A stretch of 64,000 nucleotides of DNA from Alnus glutinosa (Eukaryota; Streptophyta; Magnoliopsida; Fagales; Betulaceae), in contig NC_084888.1 of the NCBI RefSeq assembly GCF_958979055.1, forward strand, positions 34,839,804-34,903,803. Reading direction: 5' to 3'. The notes below the pieces were generated by a model. That model searched no databases, was not told where the DNA came from, and was given only the letters and a program-made list of their open reading frames with translations. Position numbers and translations under genes: made by a program. This document shows positions 1 to 9,377 of the stretch, one piece after another (the stretch's first letter is position 1; each line of letters opens with the position of its first letter).

Positions 1-284
1 AAAAGGGCGTGGTGAGGAAAGTGATCGATAAGTACGTTGGGGAGATTGAAATGCTTGAGAGCAAGCACGTGCTGAGGGTGGATCAGGCGGAGCTTGAGAC
101 GGTGATTCCGCAGATTGGGGGACTCGTGAGGATAGTGAATGGGGCCTATAGGGGAGCGACTGCCAAGTTGTTGGGTGTGGACACGGACAAGTTCTGCGCA
201 AAGGTGCAGATAGAGAAGGGTGCTTATGTTGGTAGAGTGCTTAAAGCTGTTGAGTATGAGGATGTTTGTAAAGTTGCCCAGTGA
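1..284 (+). CDS. KIN17: KIN17 DNA/RNA-binding protein, copy A, C-terminal fragment cut by window edge
   Basis: The reading frame is open from base 3 and ends at TGA 282-284. It encodes the last 94 or so residues of a KIN17 protein, identical at the protein level to the C-terminus of the complete copy at 18133-19299; I see one silent base change. This part is the KOW/SH3-like C-terminal domain of the family, which binds RNA. KIN17 is a nuclear protein linked to DNA replication and repair and to pre-mRNA processing. The rest of the gene lies left of the window. An apparent GTG-initiated start at base 9 is an artefact of the cut. This is the copy A member of the tandem duplication. Confidence 0.93.
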   Translation, partial: KGVVRKVIDKYVGEIEMLESKHVLRVDQAELETVIPQIGGLVRIVNGAYRGATAKLLGVDTDKFCAKVQIEKGAYVGRVLKAVEYEDVCKVAQ

Positions 285-1427
285 GGTTTGATACTAAATT
301 TAAATTATATTTAATGGAGATGCTTATGATGGAATCATATTGGTTGTGTTCATTGTTTCTCGAAATTTTTCGTTCTGCTTTGAAATTTTGAATCCATGGT
401 GCTTCAATCATTATGTATGTTTCTCTTTGATTGATGACTTAGATACTTCTATTTAACAAGGGATTGTAACGTAATGAAGATATTAGCTTTACCACGCAAG
501 TAAATGTGAAATCAGGTCTTAATAAGAAGATCAAGAGCTGTTTAAAAGGTGCTAATTTTTAAAATCTCTTCCTGATCTCTCTATCAATGTGTCCCCGCAT
601 TAAATGGGCGAGTGTGGACTTTTTGTGCTTGTGAATCACACTGCTGGTATCAACCCATCAATAAGAACTAGAACATCTGCATGCTTAAGCTTCCTTATTT
701 CCCTTTATGTTGGGAGTCTTCTTAATTTCAACTACATCAGTATGCAAACTTGAATAGGGTGTGTGCCCCTTAAAGATCATCCACATTTGAACTTTCTTTG
801 CTTTTTTTTCTCTTTTCTTCTGCAGCCTCAACTTTGGGAGAAACCAAATAATGCTGTATATCGTATGACCCGCGATAACCTTAGAATGTCACAGCTGATG
901 CTAGATATCTTATTGTTCAGTACTTAGTGTTACAGGTGTTCCCTTTAGCATGTGATACAGTTCAACATTTAGTGTGATTTGCCCATTTACCTTAAAAAAA
1001 ATTATTTATGCCTGTTAATAGCTACTTATCAAAAAAAAATTGTGCCTGTTAATTGCTTGTGGCCACCCAGTACAGTTTCCTTTATTTGCATCACTTTCTC
1101 TATAGTGGAGTGCCTTTTGTATTCATAGCAAACTTCTTGGCTTATAAGGGAGAACCATATCTGATAGCCAAGAAAGTTTGCTTTTGAAAATTGTGTGGCT
1201 ATTGGAGGTAGGGATCTATTATAATTCACTGGTTTCCTCATCAAAGTGCAGGCACTAAAGAATCCACTTTTGATTCATCGTGCTTTGAGCAAGTTAAATT
1301 CCGATTCTAAAATCACTACTAGTTTTGCCCTTTTTAAGGAGGTTTTCTTTAGGGACTCTTATCACTTATTTTCGTTGTGGCACGCCTAATGGAAGCTTAA
1401 CCATGGCTGAATTGTGTGTGTATCACC
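285..1427. other. KIN17-A 3' flank, no gene
   Basis: This AT-rich DNA downstream of KIN17-A is nearly identical to 19300-20443. It has a good pyrimidine tract and AG at about 808-825, followed by an open stretch, so a spliced 3' UTR exon is possible but unproven. The only clear insertion is the tiny LINE tail at 1020-1042. Confidence 0.6.
1020..1042 (+). mobile_element. 23-bp LINE 3' tail insertion with target-site duplication
   Basis: The insert is the LINE-type end 'ctacttatc' plus poly-A. It is flanked by the direct repeat tgcctgttaat at 1009-1019 and 1043-1053. The larger LINE tail at 3800-3960 ends in the same 'ttacttatcaaaaa' signature. The same insert is at 20036-20058 in copy B, so it predates the duplication. 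Confidence 0.65.
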
Positions 1428-2275
1428 ATGGCGCTCCCACCAATTTCACTGAATTCTTGCACTTTCTCTTGCACTTGCACTTACCCCTTTATCCCGTTCT
1501 GTCTACTTCCTTCTTCTCCAACCCCAAACCCAATCTTTGAGCAATCCTAGAACCCTCATCAGGCTTTGAGTTTCTTACTCTAATCAGATGGTCCAGGTTG
1601 ACACCAGCAATCACAGAGAATCAGAATGGTAGCTTATGAGACAACAAAGAAGAAGAGGAAGCCCAAGCCGAGCTTCTTTGAGCAAATACGCAAGAAATGG
1701 TCGCTCAAACTCGGTTCCACAAGAGAGATTTCCATGGGAGGAACCAGAACAACAAGAAAAGCTAGAGAAGCAGGAAGAAAAGGAAGAGGAGAGCCAGTAA
1801 TCTTTTGGGGTTTGTGTATCTGACTCAGAAGTTGGTACTAAAGAATCGGTGAGTGACCCAATGAGTTTTGTTCTGTTGAACCGGTTTGTTCCGGCTCGGC
1901 GGCTCCTTGGGTTCATGGAAGCAATGCCACAAAGTTCCACGTTGATTCTGAACCTGAAATTCCACAAAAGAGTTGTGAGAAAATTGAAACTTTTGGTGGG
2001 TCTGGTGCGCCTTGTGGGAATGGTATTGCAAGTGGTGTTGTTGGATGAGTTGAAATAATGGAAATCATGAACAAGATTGCGATGGAGAGAAAGTGATGTG
2101 TTTGATGAAATTCCAAGTGGGGTTTTAGAAAACGAGGAGGCAAAGATTTCGAGTGGCAGAAATGGCGTTTCTTGGAAGGAAAAGCCATCTGGGGAAGGTA
2201 AATATTTTGAAAAAATGGTGGGTTCTGTTGATGGCAATAGTGGCTCAATTGGGGTACCGTGGAAGAGAGGGAGGT
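1428..2275 (+). pseudogene. CFM3-like CRM-domain chloroplast splicing factor, N-terminal pseudogene fragment, copy A
   Basis: Several frames must be combined to follow one ancestral protein. An ATG at 1428 opens a Ser/Pro/Leu-rich stretch like a plastid transit peptide, soon stopped. At 1626 comes KKKRKPKPSFFEQIRKKWSLK, and after a frameshift FPWEEPEQQEK. Near 1895 there is APWVHGS, then DSEPEIPQK, and near 2255 GVPWKRGR. As I recall the family, this order (basic 'RPSFxEQIxxKWSxK', 'FPWxE', 'APWxHG', 'PWKR') is that of the region before the first CRM domain in CFM3-type group II intron splicing factors. No CRM domain follows. At least two frameshifts and several stops make it non-coding. The identification is from motif memory; a protein search of the three + frames would settle it. 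Confidence 0.55.
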
Positions 2276-3800
2276 GATATAAGGACTGGAGGAGGAGCAG
2301 CAGAGAAACTCCTAAACGATATCACAAGTAAAAATTAATGTTTAACAAAAAAAGTAAACATTAATCTTGACTCTACTATTACAGATATAAATTATAATAT
2401 TCACATATATTTATACTGTCATAATGATATTAATAGAAATTTTAATACATACATATGTATATGTATAATTATGAACGAGCCTAGCGAGTCGAGTCGAGTC
2501 GAACTTATACGAGTTTTGTTCGCGAGCCTAAGCTAAGCTGAGCTGAGCTTTGGCATGTTCAGAGCGTGGAAATTTGTTCAAGTTCTATTTGTTTAATAAA
2601 TAAACTGATCTCGAACCAAGTTAATTCGAGTTGAGCGTAAACCTATTTGCAAGCGGCTCTATTTATTTACGGCCCCACGCCCCTACTCATAGATTAGTCT
2701 GTTTTTTCTTTCAAGTTTTTTATCTTAGAAGTTGAACCAGAACAAATAAACAATAAAACAACTCAATGTTTCATATTTCAACTGTGAAATAATATGATTA
2801 TTCAAACAATATGATTTTTTTTAGTTTAAATTTGTGTTTTTATTTTTATTTTTATAGATTTTATTATATAATGGGTCAAACAGGTCGGGTCAACCCATTA
2901 TTTAAGTAGGTCGTGTTAGGGTCGAAGGGTTGGACCCTTTTATCTAAATGGATCGTGTCAGAGTTGACCCTTAACGAATTGTCGTGTCAAACGAGTTGTG
3001 TCAACCCGTTTTGACAACCCTAGCTCTAACTATACTGGTATGAGGTATGGCACCCAACATATTTTTTCCTTACTGTTATTACTCTCTTTTTTTCTTTTTC
3101 TTTTTTGTAGGGCTTGAAATAAGATCTCTTGATTGTACTTGATGTTTTCATTGAGTTTTGAAACTGTAGCAGCTAAGGGTTGATATATTTTCTGTTAATG
3201 CTATCCAAAAAAGAAAAAAGTTACATATTGCAGCCTGGGGTTCGCAGCTTTGTCTAAATGTAATGTGAGAACCTTAAGAGAAATAACTTAGAATCATAAT
3301 TCAGCTAAACATGCAGCCATCAGGAATCATGAATAACAATCTAATGCAGCCAAGTTGATAAACTTTTAAGTCATTGAGAAAGCCAAAAACCAACTTCAGA
3401 AACTTGATTATTAAACCACAAAGCTAATCTGTCCAACAGTAACAGTAATAAAGCAGCAGAAAAAAAATATCTCATCAGTCATCAAAACACAGTGTAGGCT
3501 TCCCTAGCCTGTAGGAGACTGCACCAAACCAATTTTAGTGGCTATTGATACTTCCAAAGAGCCGCAAATTGCAACTAGAGTAGAAAAAGTAGATGGATAA
3601 GGTATAACCAGCAAGAATGAGGATATGGATCCGTCATTGGCAATTTTGGAAGCCATTGAAGAGGACTTACATCGAGGAGTAAAGAGGCAACGCGTCCAAA
3701 GACCAAAGGTAGGAGGGAAGTTTTGAATCTGGTAAGCTGCATCAGCTATGGTGATTCTAGCGCGGCCTCCCGGCGTAGGAAAGGCAAGGCACACATGATG
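2276..3800. repeat. AT-rich intergenic DNA with old repeat fragments, copy A
   Basis: Two repeated-looking blocks stand out. At 2475-2560 there are short iterations of gagtc and gagct. At 2870-3025 'gggtc' and 'aacccg' words occur in both orientations and the block ends near a 'gtcaacccgttttgaca' word, typical of an old dispersed plant element. Both blocks are also in copy B (about 21490-22040). I see no gene. The 96-codon minus frame at 3504-3794 has no recognisable domain. Confidence 0.45.
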
Positions 3801-3960
3801 TAGGGTTGGGGTCTTCCGTTGGTTTTGGGTTTGAGGGCTTGGGTTTTTTAGGGTGGTTGGGTTTTCTTTCTTGTTATAGGCTAATTTGGTAGTTCCTGTG
3901 TACTTAGGGGCGCTTTACACTTTTTTAATAAAACCTTTATTACTTATCAAAAAAAAAAAG
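3800..3960 (+). mobile_element. LINE 3' end with poly-A, copy A
   Basis: The stretch has a T/G-rich 3' UTR, 'gtgtacttaggggcgc', 'aataaaacctttattacttatc' and a poly-A run at about 3949-3959. This is the usual ending of plant L1-type retrotransposons. The body is lost or unrecognisable. In copy B (22810-22985) the tail has decayed to mixed A/T runs. Confidence 0.55.
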
Positions 3961-4163
3961 AATCATTAATGGAATAGGGAGTAGGAAGAATCAAAAAGTA
4001 GCAGGCAAAGAGCTTACAACATAAAAGCAGAAGAATACTAAGCAAAAATTGCAATCAATGAAATTTTCCTAAAGCCCAAGGAACATCAAACAACCCCATT
4101 AAAAACAGAAGATACAAATCCTTTCTAATATCTCGGGTACTAGCTGCAGTACCCTGAGGATCA

Positions 4164-4949
4164 CTAAGACACCAGTTCCACAAGGAGGCAAGCCAAAGTT
4201 ATGGTGGGATCCCCTAAAAGAATTGTTACAATGGTCTTAAGGAATATCTTAACTATCCGCAAATACTTGCTGCTACCTCCTCTGCTTCGACTTGAATTAG
4301 GTTGAAGTGGTAGCTCCAAGTTCTCCAATGCCAAACAGCTATTATTATCTTTAGGCCTATTGTTCCAGCTCTCAAGGACCATTTCCATTGCGCAATACAC
4401 ATGAAAATGGTAATTCTCACTCTTTGACACATAAGACCAGCCTGGGATGCCCTTGACACTATTTGGAACCCTCTTCTTCTTGCACCATATGCATTTCTTT
4501 GACGCCTTATCGCTAAGCCGGAATTTCTCACCATCAATGTAAATTTTATTTTTGAGGTTGCGACAACATGGATGTAAATCCCAGCCCTTTGCTTCACAGT
4601 GGTAAACAAAGCCATTTATAGCCTTTCCACATGCATCACAATACCTTCTGCAGTCGTCGCAGTTTCTGATACAGCATTTTCCTGGTGATTGATTGTAGAA
4701 TTTGAAGGTGGATTCCTTAAAGAACTCATGGTAAGTTTCAGGGGAGGTGAACATGCATTCCTTATGGAGATCAAAGTCGCAAAGCTCACATCTATATCTT
4801 GATCCATACCCATGCTCCTTGCATCCATCACACATGTATGGCTTTTGATAATTTTTTAGCTCAAGCTCATGCTCATGCTCCGGGTGTTTAATCTTCATAA
4901 TTGTTGTGCTGATGACTTCTTGAGGCATTGAGTAAATTGATACCTGCAT
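4164..4949 (-). CDS. DC1 (cysteine/histidine-rich C1) domain protein, copy A
   Basis: The 261-codon frame encodes a plant DC1 protein. Residues about 22-66 form a first C1-like zinc module (HPEHEHELEL, then CDGC, CELCDFDLHKEC). A second follows at about 95-130 (CDDC, CDACGKAINGFVYHC, WDLHPCC) and a degenerate third at about 150-190 (CIWC, HFHVYC). The C-terminus is hydrophobic (GDPTITLACLLVELVS), as often in this family. DC1 proteins are plant-specific and mostly uncharacterised; some are linked to stress or defence. The first ATG sits inside 'ttcttacatgcag', which looks like an intron acceptor, so the true start is probably the ATG at 4928, or the Met starting MKIKHPEHEH, after a 5' UTR intron. 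The gene points away from ECR. Confidence 0.85.
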   Translation of the reverse strand: MQVSIYSMPQEVISTTIMKIKHPEHEHELELKNYQKPYMCDGCKEHGYGSRYRCELCDFDLHKECMFTSPETYHEFFKESTFKFYNQSPGKCCIRNCDDCRRYCDACGKAINGFVYHCEAKGWDLHPCCRNLKNKIYIDGEKFRLSDKASKKCIWCKKKRVPNSVKGIPGWSYVSKSENYHFHVYCAMEMVLESWNNRPKDNNSCLALENLELPLQPNSSRSRGGSSKYLRIVKIFLKTIVTILLGDPTITLACLLVELVS

Positions 4950-5432
4950 GTAAGAAAAAGATTTGATGTTGAAAAATTGCTCATCATTTCATCTTGGGTC
5001 TTAGTTTGCACTTTGCACAACTGCATCATCAGGCAAAAGTAGTGTTGCATTGCTAGAGCTATGTAAGTTGCATCTGGAAAAATTTTGAGCATGTGATTGC
5101 TCATTAAAAAGCACTCTAGCAATAACACTCCTTGGATACAATCATGATCAGTTCATAATCATATGCAGCTTTGTTAAATGAAAAACAAATGTAATTTCAA
5201 TAGAGCAGCAAAAGAGAGATGCAAAAGATTTGAGGTACATCCTAAAGGGAGTAATATCCAATGATATGAATTCAAAATGGTACGTTACCCTGATTTTGTA
5301 GCCTGTCGATTAGGAAGTTGATGTCAATGTGTGGGGCACTTGCTTGAATGCAGGAGGCAGAATTATGTAAGAATGGAGAAAAAAGAAGATGGGAGCAATC
5401 TGACAGGACTGGAGTGCGTTTGGATCTCTTTT
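4950..5432. promoter_or_regulatory. DC1-A upstream region shared with copy B
   Basis: This is the presumed leader intron and proximal promoter of the minus-strand DC1 gene. It is shared with copy B (23975-24460) up to the ctttt word at 5428-5432, where the copies part. No coding frame is convincing. Confidence 0.45.
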
Positions 5433-5849
5433 ATAGGCATAAAATACCGGGGACTTTGAGGATTACTTCAGCTTATATTAGCGGGGTAGTAGTAGTAGTA
5501 GTTGTACAGAAGCTTCATTCTACGCGGTTTGGCCCTGGTCGGTTAAAATCAGCATTTACTTGTCAGCTGCGGGCACCGTGGAGCTGGCCCAGCTGGGGCT
5601 GTTATCTTCTTCATTGCAATATCTTGAATGACAAAAGAATACAACCTAGAATCGGAACTTGCAGACTACTGTAGAAAGCTGATTTTGGTCCGTGCCTGTG
5701 CACCTTTCCGTGTACTTTCCGTGTATTGGTTTGGAAGTTGTATGATCTCTCATAGTTTCTTCTTTCAATGTTTCGATTGGTATTGGAATGTGAACATAGT
5801 ACGGGAATTCATTTCCCGGGTTTTACTTGGGCTTCAAGATCAGAGAGGA

Positions 5850-6015
5850 TTGTGGCCCACTATATATAACTGGGAACTTTCCCGGTCTGGCTCACCACTC
5901 TTTTTTTTTTTACTAGACATCTGGGTGTGAACTGAAACTTGGTCTTGTGGCCCACTATATATAACTCGGAACTTTCCCGGTCTGGCTCACCATTCTTTTT
6001 TTTTTACTAGACACC
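5850..6015. repeat. Tandem duplication, about 96-bp period
   Basis: 'tgtggcccactatatataac' begins at about 5850 and again at about 5945. Each time it runs on through 'ggaactttcccggtctggctc', a poly-T run and 'actagaca'. The two units differ at a few bases. Confidence 0.75.
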
Positions 6016-6049
6016 TTTGACCAAGGAAACCTAGATAGAGTATGGTTGA

Positions 6050-7005
6050 AAATTCAGAGTCGGTTCTCGGTTATTAGTGAAACTCGGTAACCAGCTTCGG
6101 AGTAGCTAATTGGCCAAAATCGCCAATCAGTTTCGATAACCGGATAGTCGGTTAATTAGGTTTGTAATAACCGGCAATTACCAGTTGCTACCCTATTATC
6201 CGGATTTGATACTGAAATTAAAAAAAAAAAAAAAAGAAAAAAAAAAGAGAGAGTTTAATAAGCATAAGAATACATACGGAATAAAAAATGAGTTGTCATC
6301 AGCACAAATTATCAGTATATCAATAAGCGGTATAGTTTAGTCAAACTCCTCATATGCCATTTCCAATATATGATTTGGCTCACAGATCTTAAAGATTATA
6401 CTGCAAAATAAGGAAATTTGAAGAATGGAAATAAGATATGAGAGTTTCGGAAGGTCTATTTGACACCAAGACAACAACACTGAGAGCCTACAATGGGCTA
6501 GCAAGCCTCCTATTCTCTCTTTGCATCAATTATATCTCCTGGAGCACTCAAATCTACACAAGGAGAGGGTAAAACAAATGAACTACATTTATACAAATAA
6601 CTAAAGTTTTCAGACTTGAATAACAATTTTGATTCAACGAAAAAGTTATGGATACTAAAAAGAAGTGAAGAATGCAGTGAGTGAGTCAAAGAGAGAGCCT
6701 TAGAGCCAAACCTCAAATGGATTATGGCGTTGACACTAGACGGCTGAGGTACAGATGCAAAATGTGTGAGCACTAAGTGAGGCGGATTTAGCAGAAAGGA
6801 AAAGAATGAGAATCAAAGTAAAACTTACGGGCTAAGGCTAATTTAGTAATTTTTTATTTAAAATTTTTAAATTATATATATATACTAGGTTACCGGTTAG
6901 AACTGGATATATATAAATGCTAAAATGGGTAACCGCTTCGATAGAGCCGGTTACCTGTTATTTTCAACCGGTTACTAGTTACCGATAAAATTTACATTCC
7001 TAAGA
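6050..7005. repeat. Element with ccggtta / taaccgg termini
   Basis: Dense copies of cggtta and taaccgg occur at 6060-6210 and again at 6885-6985, enclosing about 650 bp of AT-rich DNA. The arrangement suggests a non-autonomous foldback-type transposon. I could not define exact ends or a target duplication. Confidence 0.4.
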
Positions 7006-8380
7006 GAGAGTTTGGATTGCCTGAAAGGAGGAACTAGTTTATGACTCTTATGCTAAGGTATCATGTTAGCTTAACTGGTATAAGCTGGCAAATCATTTTA
7101 TTTTATTTTTTCTCTTTAAAAAGTTAACTTCATTTTTATACCTTATCAAATAAATTTATTAATTTGTTCTTACAAAAAAAAAAAAATCAAACTTTTTTTA
7201 TTTTATTTTATATCACATCAATCATGTTTTATCTCAAAACTATTTTCTAAACACACCCACATCTTGGTATTATGTATACCGTATAAATATATCAATTTTA
7301 AATCTTTACAATGAAATAGATAATATCTATTTCAAATTAAATGGACAGGATCCATGCAAGGTGTTACCCTAATTGAGTGCTATTATGGTACTATTGCTTG
7401 TTTGTTAATTTTTTTTTTTCCATCTTTTTTGTTTTCCCTTTTTCAAATTAAAAGCATTAATAAACAATTCAAAACACTCACAAAATACTCTAATCTGTTT
7501 TTACTTTTATGATACATCATATCATTTTTTCAAAAAAAAAAAAAAACCTCCAAAACCCTAATATTAACTAACAAAGCTTAGGTTTCACTACAACTTTTCT
7601 TACAAATTGGTGTCTCACCGTTTATATAATTGATAAAATAATAAATAAAAAGCTTGACTTGTCAATTTAATTAATTAGTGACTAAATTGTCCATCATACA
7701 CTTTTAATCATTTTATCAAACTATGAACCGTCACGTTAAATTATAAGAAAATTGAAATAAAACTTCTAGTGGTCCAAGTATTTTTCATTTTTCCTTTTTT
7801 TAAGTAATTTTCCATCCTAATTAACCCATCAAGCCTAGGCTTTAAATTTGAAATTTAATTAGGAGAGATGGTGGTTATGTCAAATCTCAAGAATTTAAGT
7901 TAAAAAAGAAGCGATTAGTTGAAGGTTGTGGACATGATTCATGAATGCCAAATGAATCAGAGGATTGGACAGTTGGGGGGATATGCGTAATTAATCGCTC
8001 AACGGCTCAACCATCAAGTCTAGCGTCGGATGAGGGTGGGCAAGGTTGCACGCATGCAACCGATAACCAAAACAACAAATAAATAAATAAAACTTTTTTA
8101 GAAAAAATAAATAATAATAATAAATAAATAATTGAATAAGGAAAAATAATTTCTCTCCAAAATGTTGGGGTCTCAAATTCATTTTCCATTAGCAATCCAC
8201 GATAGTTTGTGCATTTCGAATTTCAATATAAAATAGTTAACCAAATTCTTCAAAATTATTTTCATTCGGTCTTCTAAATGAAGTGCATTTTGCATTTTTC
8301 TATTGTATTTACTCAAATGTAGGAAAATACGGTAGATAAATGCATTTTTATTTTTATTTTTTTTAGTTTTTTGCCCTTTT

Positions 8381-9377
8381 CCTTTTATCAAAGAGTAAGT
8401 ATATATTTGAAAAATGAAATAAAATAATAATAATAATAATAATATCTCACAATGCTAACGTGTCAGTTCCGACCAAAACATTTTATTAGTTATTCTCTAA
8501 AATAAAAAAAAAAATAAAAAAAAAAAAATCAAACGTTGGTTGAAACTGTCATGTCAGCATTATAATATAGTTATAGAATAAAAATGTGGTTTATAGCAAT
8601 ACTCTTGGGTTATTTTAAGAATAATGCTATATATACATCACACTTTTATCCTACTTTAAGCGACACTGCCGATTATTTTACTATTTATTTTTTATTTTAT
8701 TGACAATAACACATCAACAAAGTGACATAAAAGTATAGTTTTTAACATTTTTGTTCTTTTCATTTCGAATGCTCACCTTTTTCTTTTATTATTATTTTTT
8801 CTTGACTAAAATTATTAAATAGACTGTTATACAATTATCATATAATTTAATGATCTGACAATAAAAATTAACTATTAGATCAAAAATTATAAAAAATTAA
8901 AAATTAAAAATTAAAGACTAATTTTTATTACGACATTATTCGAGTTTTATCATATACCAGGATAATATAACAATCTAGTAAATATTATTACTGTTTTTTT
9001 TTTTTTTTTTTTTTATTTGTCTCTTTAAAACGAATAAATACACTCCACGGTAGCCAACAATAAGGCCTCGTTAGCCTACGCGGAAGAGGAATTAAGGCCA
9101 GTGTTGTTCATCAGCCTAGACAGTTAGCTCTCCTACCCCCAACCACACGCCATTAATATATCTCCCTAACCCTCCCATTGCTCTGCAATAAATCTTACTT
9201 ATATTTTCAGGGCCTACCGATTTTAGGGATCTCATATAAGTTTCCCTTATCCTTGCTTTGGTGCTCGGCCCCTGGAATTGGAAGATCTTTGAAAAACTCG
9301 TTCGCTAATCAGAAGGCTTCGTCGCTTTGGCAGTTTGGTGAAGTGGGTCTCTCACTCTCTCTCTTTGGTGCTTAAAG
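8381..9377 (+). promoter_or_regulatory. ECR-A upstream region
   Basis: The distal part is AT-rich and carries a MITE-like stretch (about 8622-8760, 'aataatgctatatataca' to 'gacataaaagtatag'). The proximal 330 bp, from about 9050, is well conserved with copy B and likely holds the ECR promoter and 5' leader, ending in a short CT run just before the ATG at 9378. Confidence 0.45.

Larger units (their letters stand above)
5433..8380. other. 2,948-bp block present only in copy A
   Basis: The block is bounded by the 5-bp word ctttt at 5428-5432 and 8376-8380. Copy B has one ctttt at 24456-24460 joining the same flanks. The block has no terminal inverted repeats and no clear element ends, so loss from copy B through microhomology is the simpler reading. 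Inside I see a tandem duplication (5850-6015), an element rich in ccggtta words (about 6050-7005) and AT-rich DNA, but no gene. The 87-codon minus frame at 6510-6773 shows no recognisable domain. Confidence 0.75.

Noticed and set aside
832-940. Exon-like stretch after a good pyrimidine-AG acceptor, downstream of KIN17-A (also about 19847-19940)
   Set aside because: KIN17 already ends with the normal family C-terminus; without transcript data it is at most a 3' UTR exon.
1611-2237. 208-codon minus-strand frame (and its shadow in copy B, where it is truncated)
   Set aside because: It lies antisense to the CFM3-like relic, which explains the sequence better; the frame is broken in copy B by small changes.
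3504-3794. 96-codon minus frame, also at 22517-22807
   Set aside because: It has no recognisable domain and overlaps DNA leading into a LINE tail; conservation between copies only reflects the recent duplication.
5348-5930. Two overlapping plus frames (108 and 100 codons)
   Set aside because: No domain is seen, most of the stretch is absent from copy B, and it overlaps the tandem repeat region.
5433-8375. Reading the copy A-only block as one transposon with a 5-bp target duplication (ctttt)
   Set aside because: The ends are not inverted or LTR-like (no TG...CA), the inside is a mix of unrelated DNA, and low-complexity ctttt is weak evidence.
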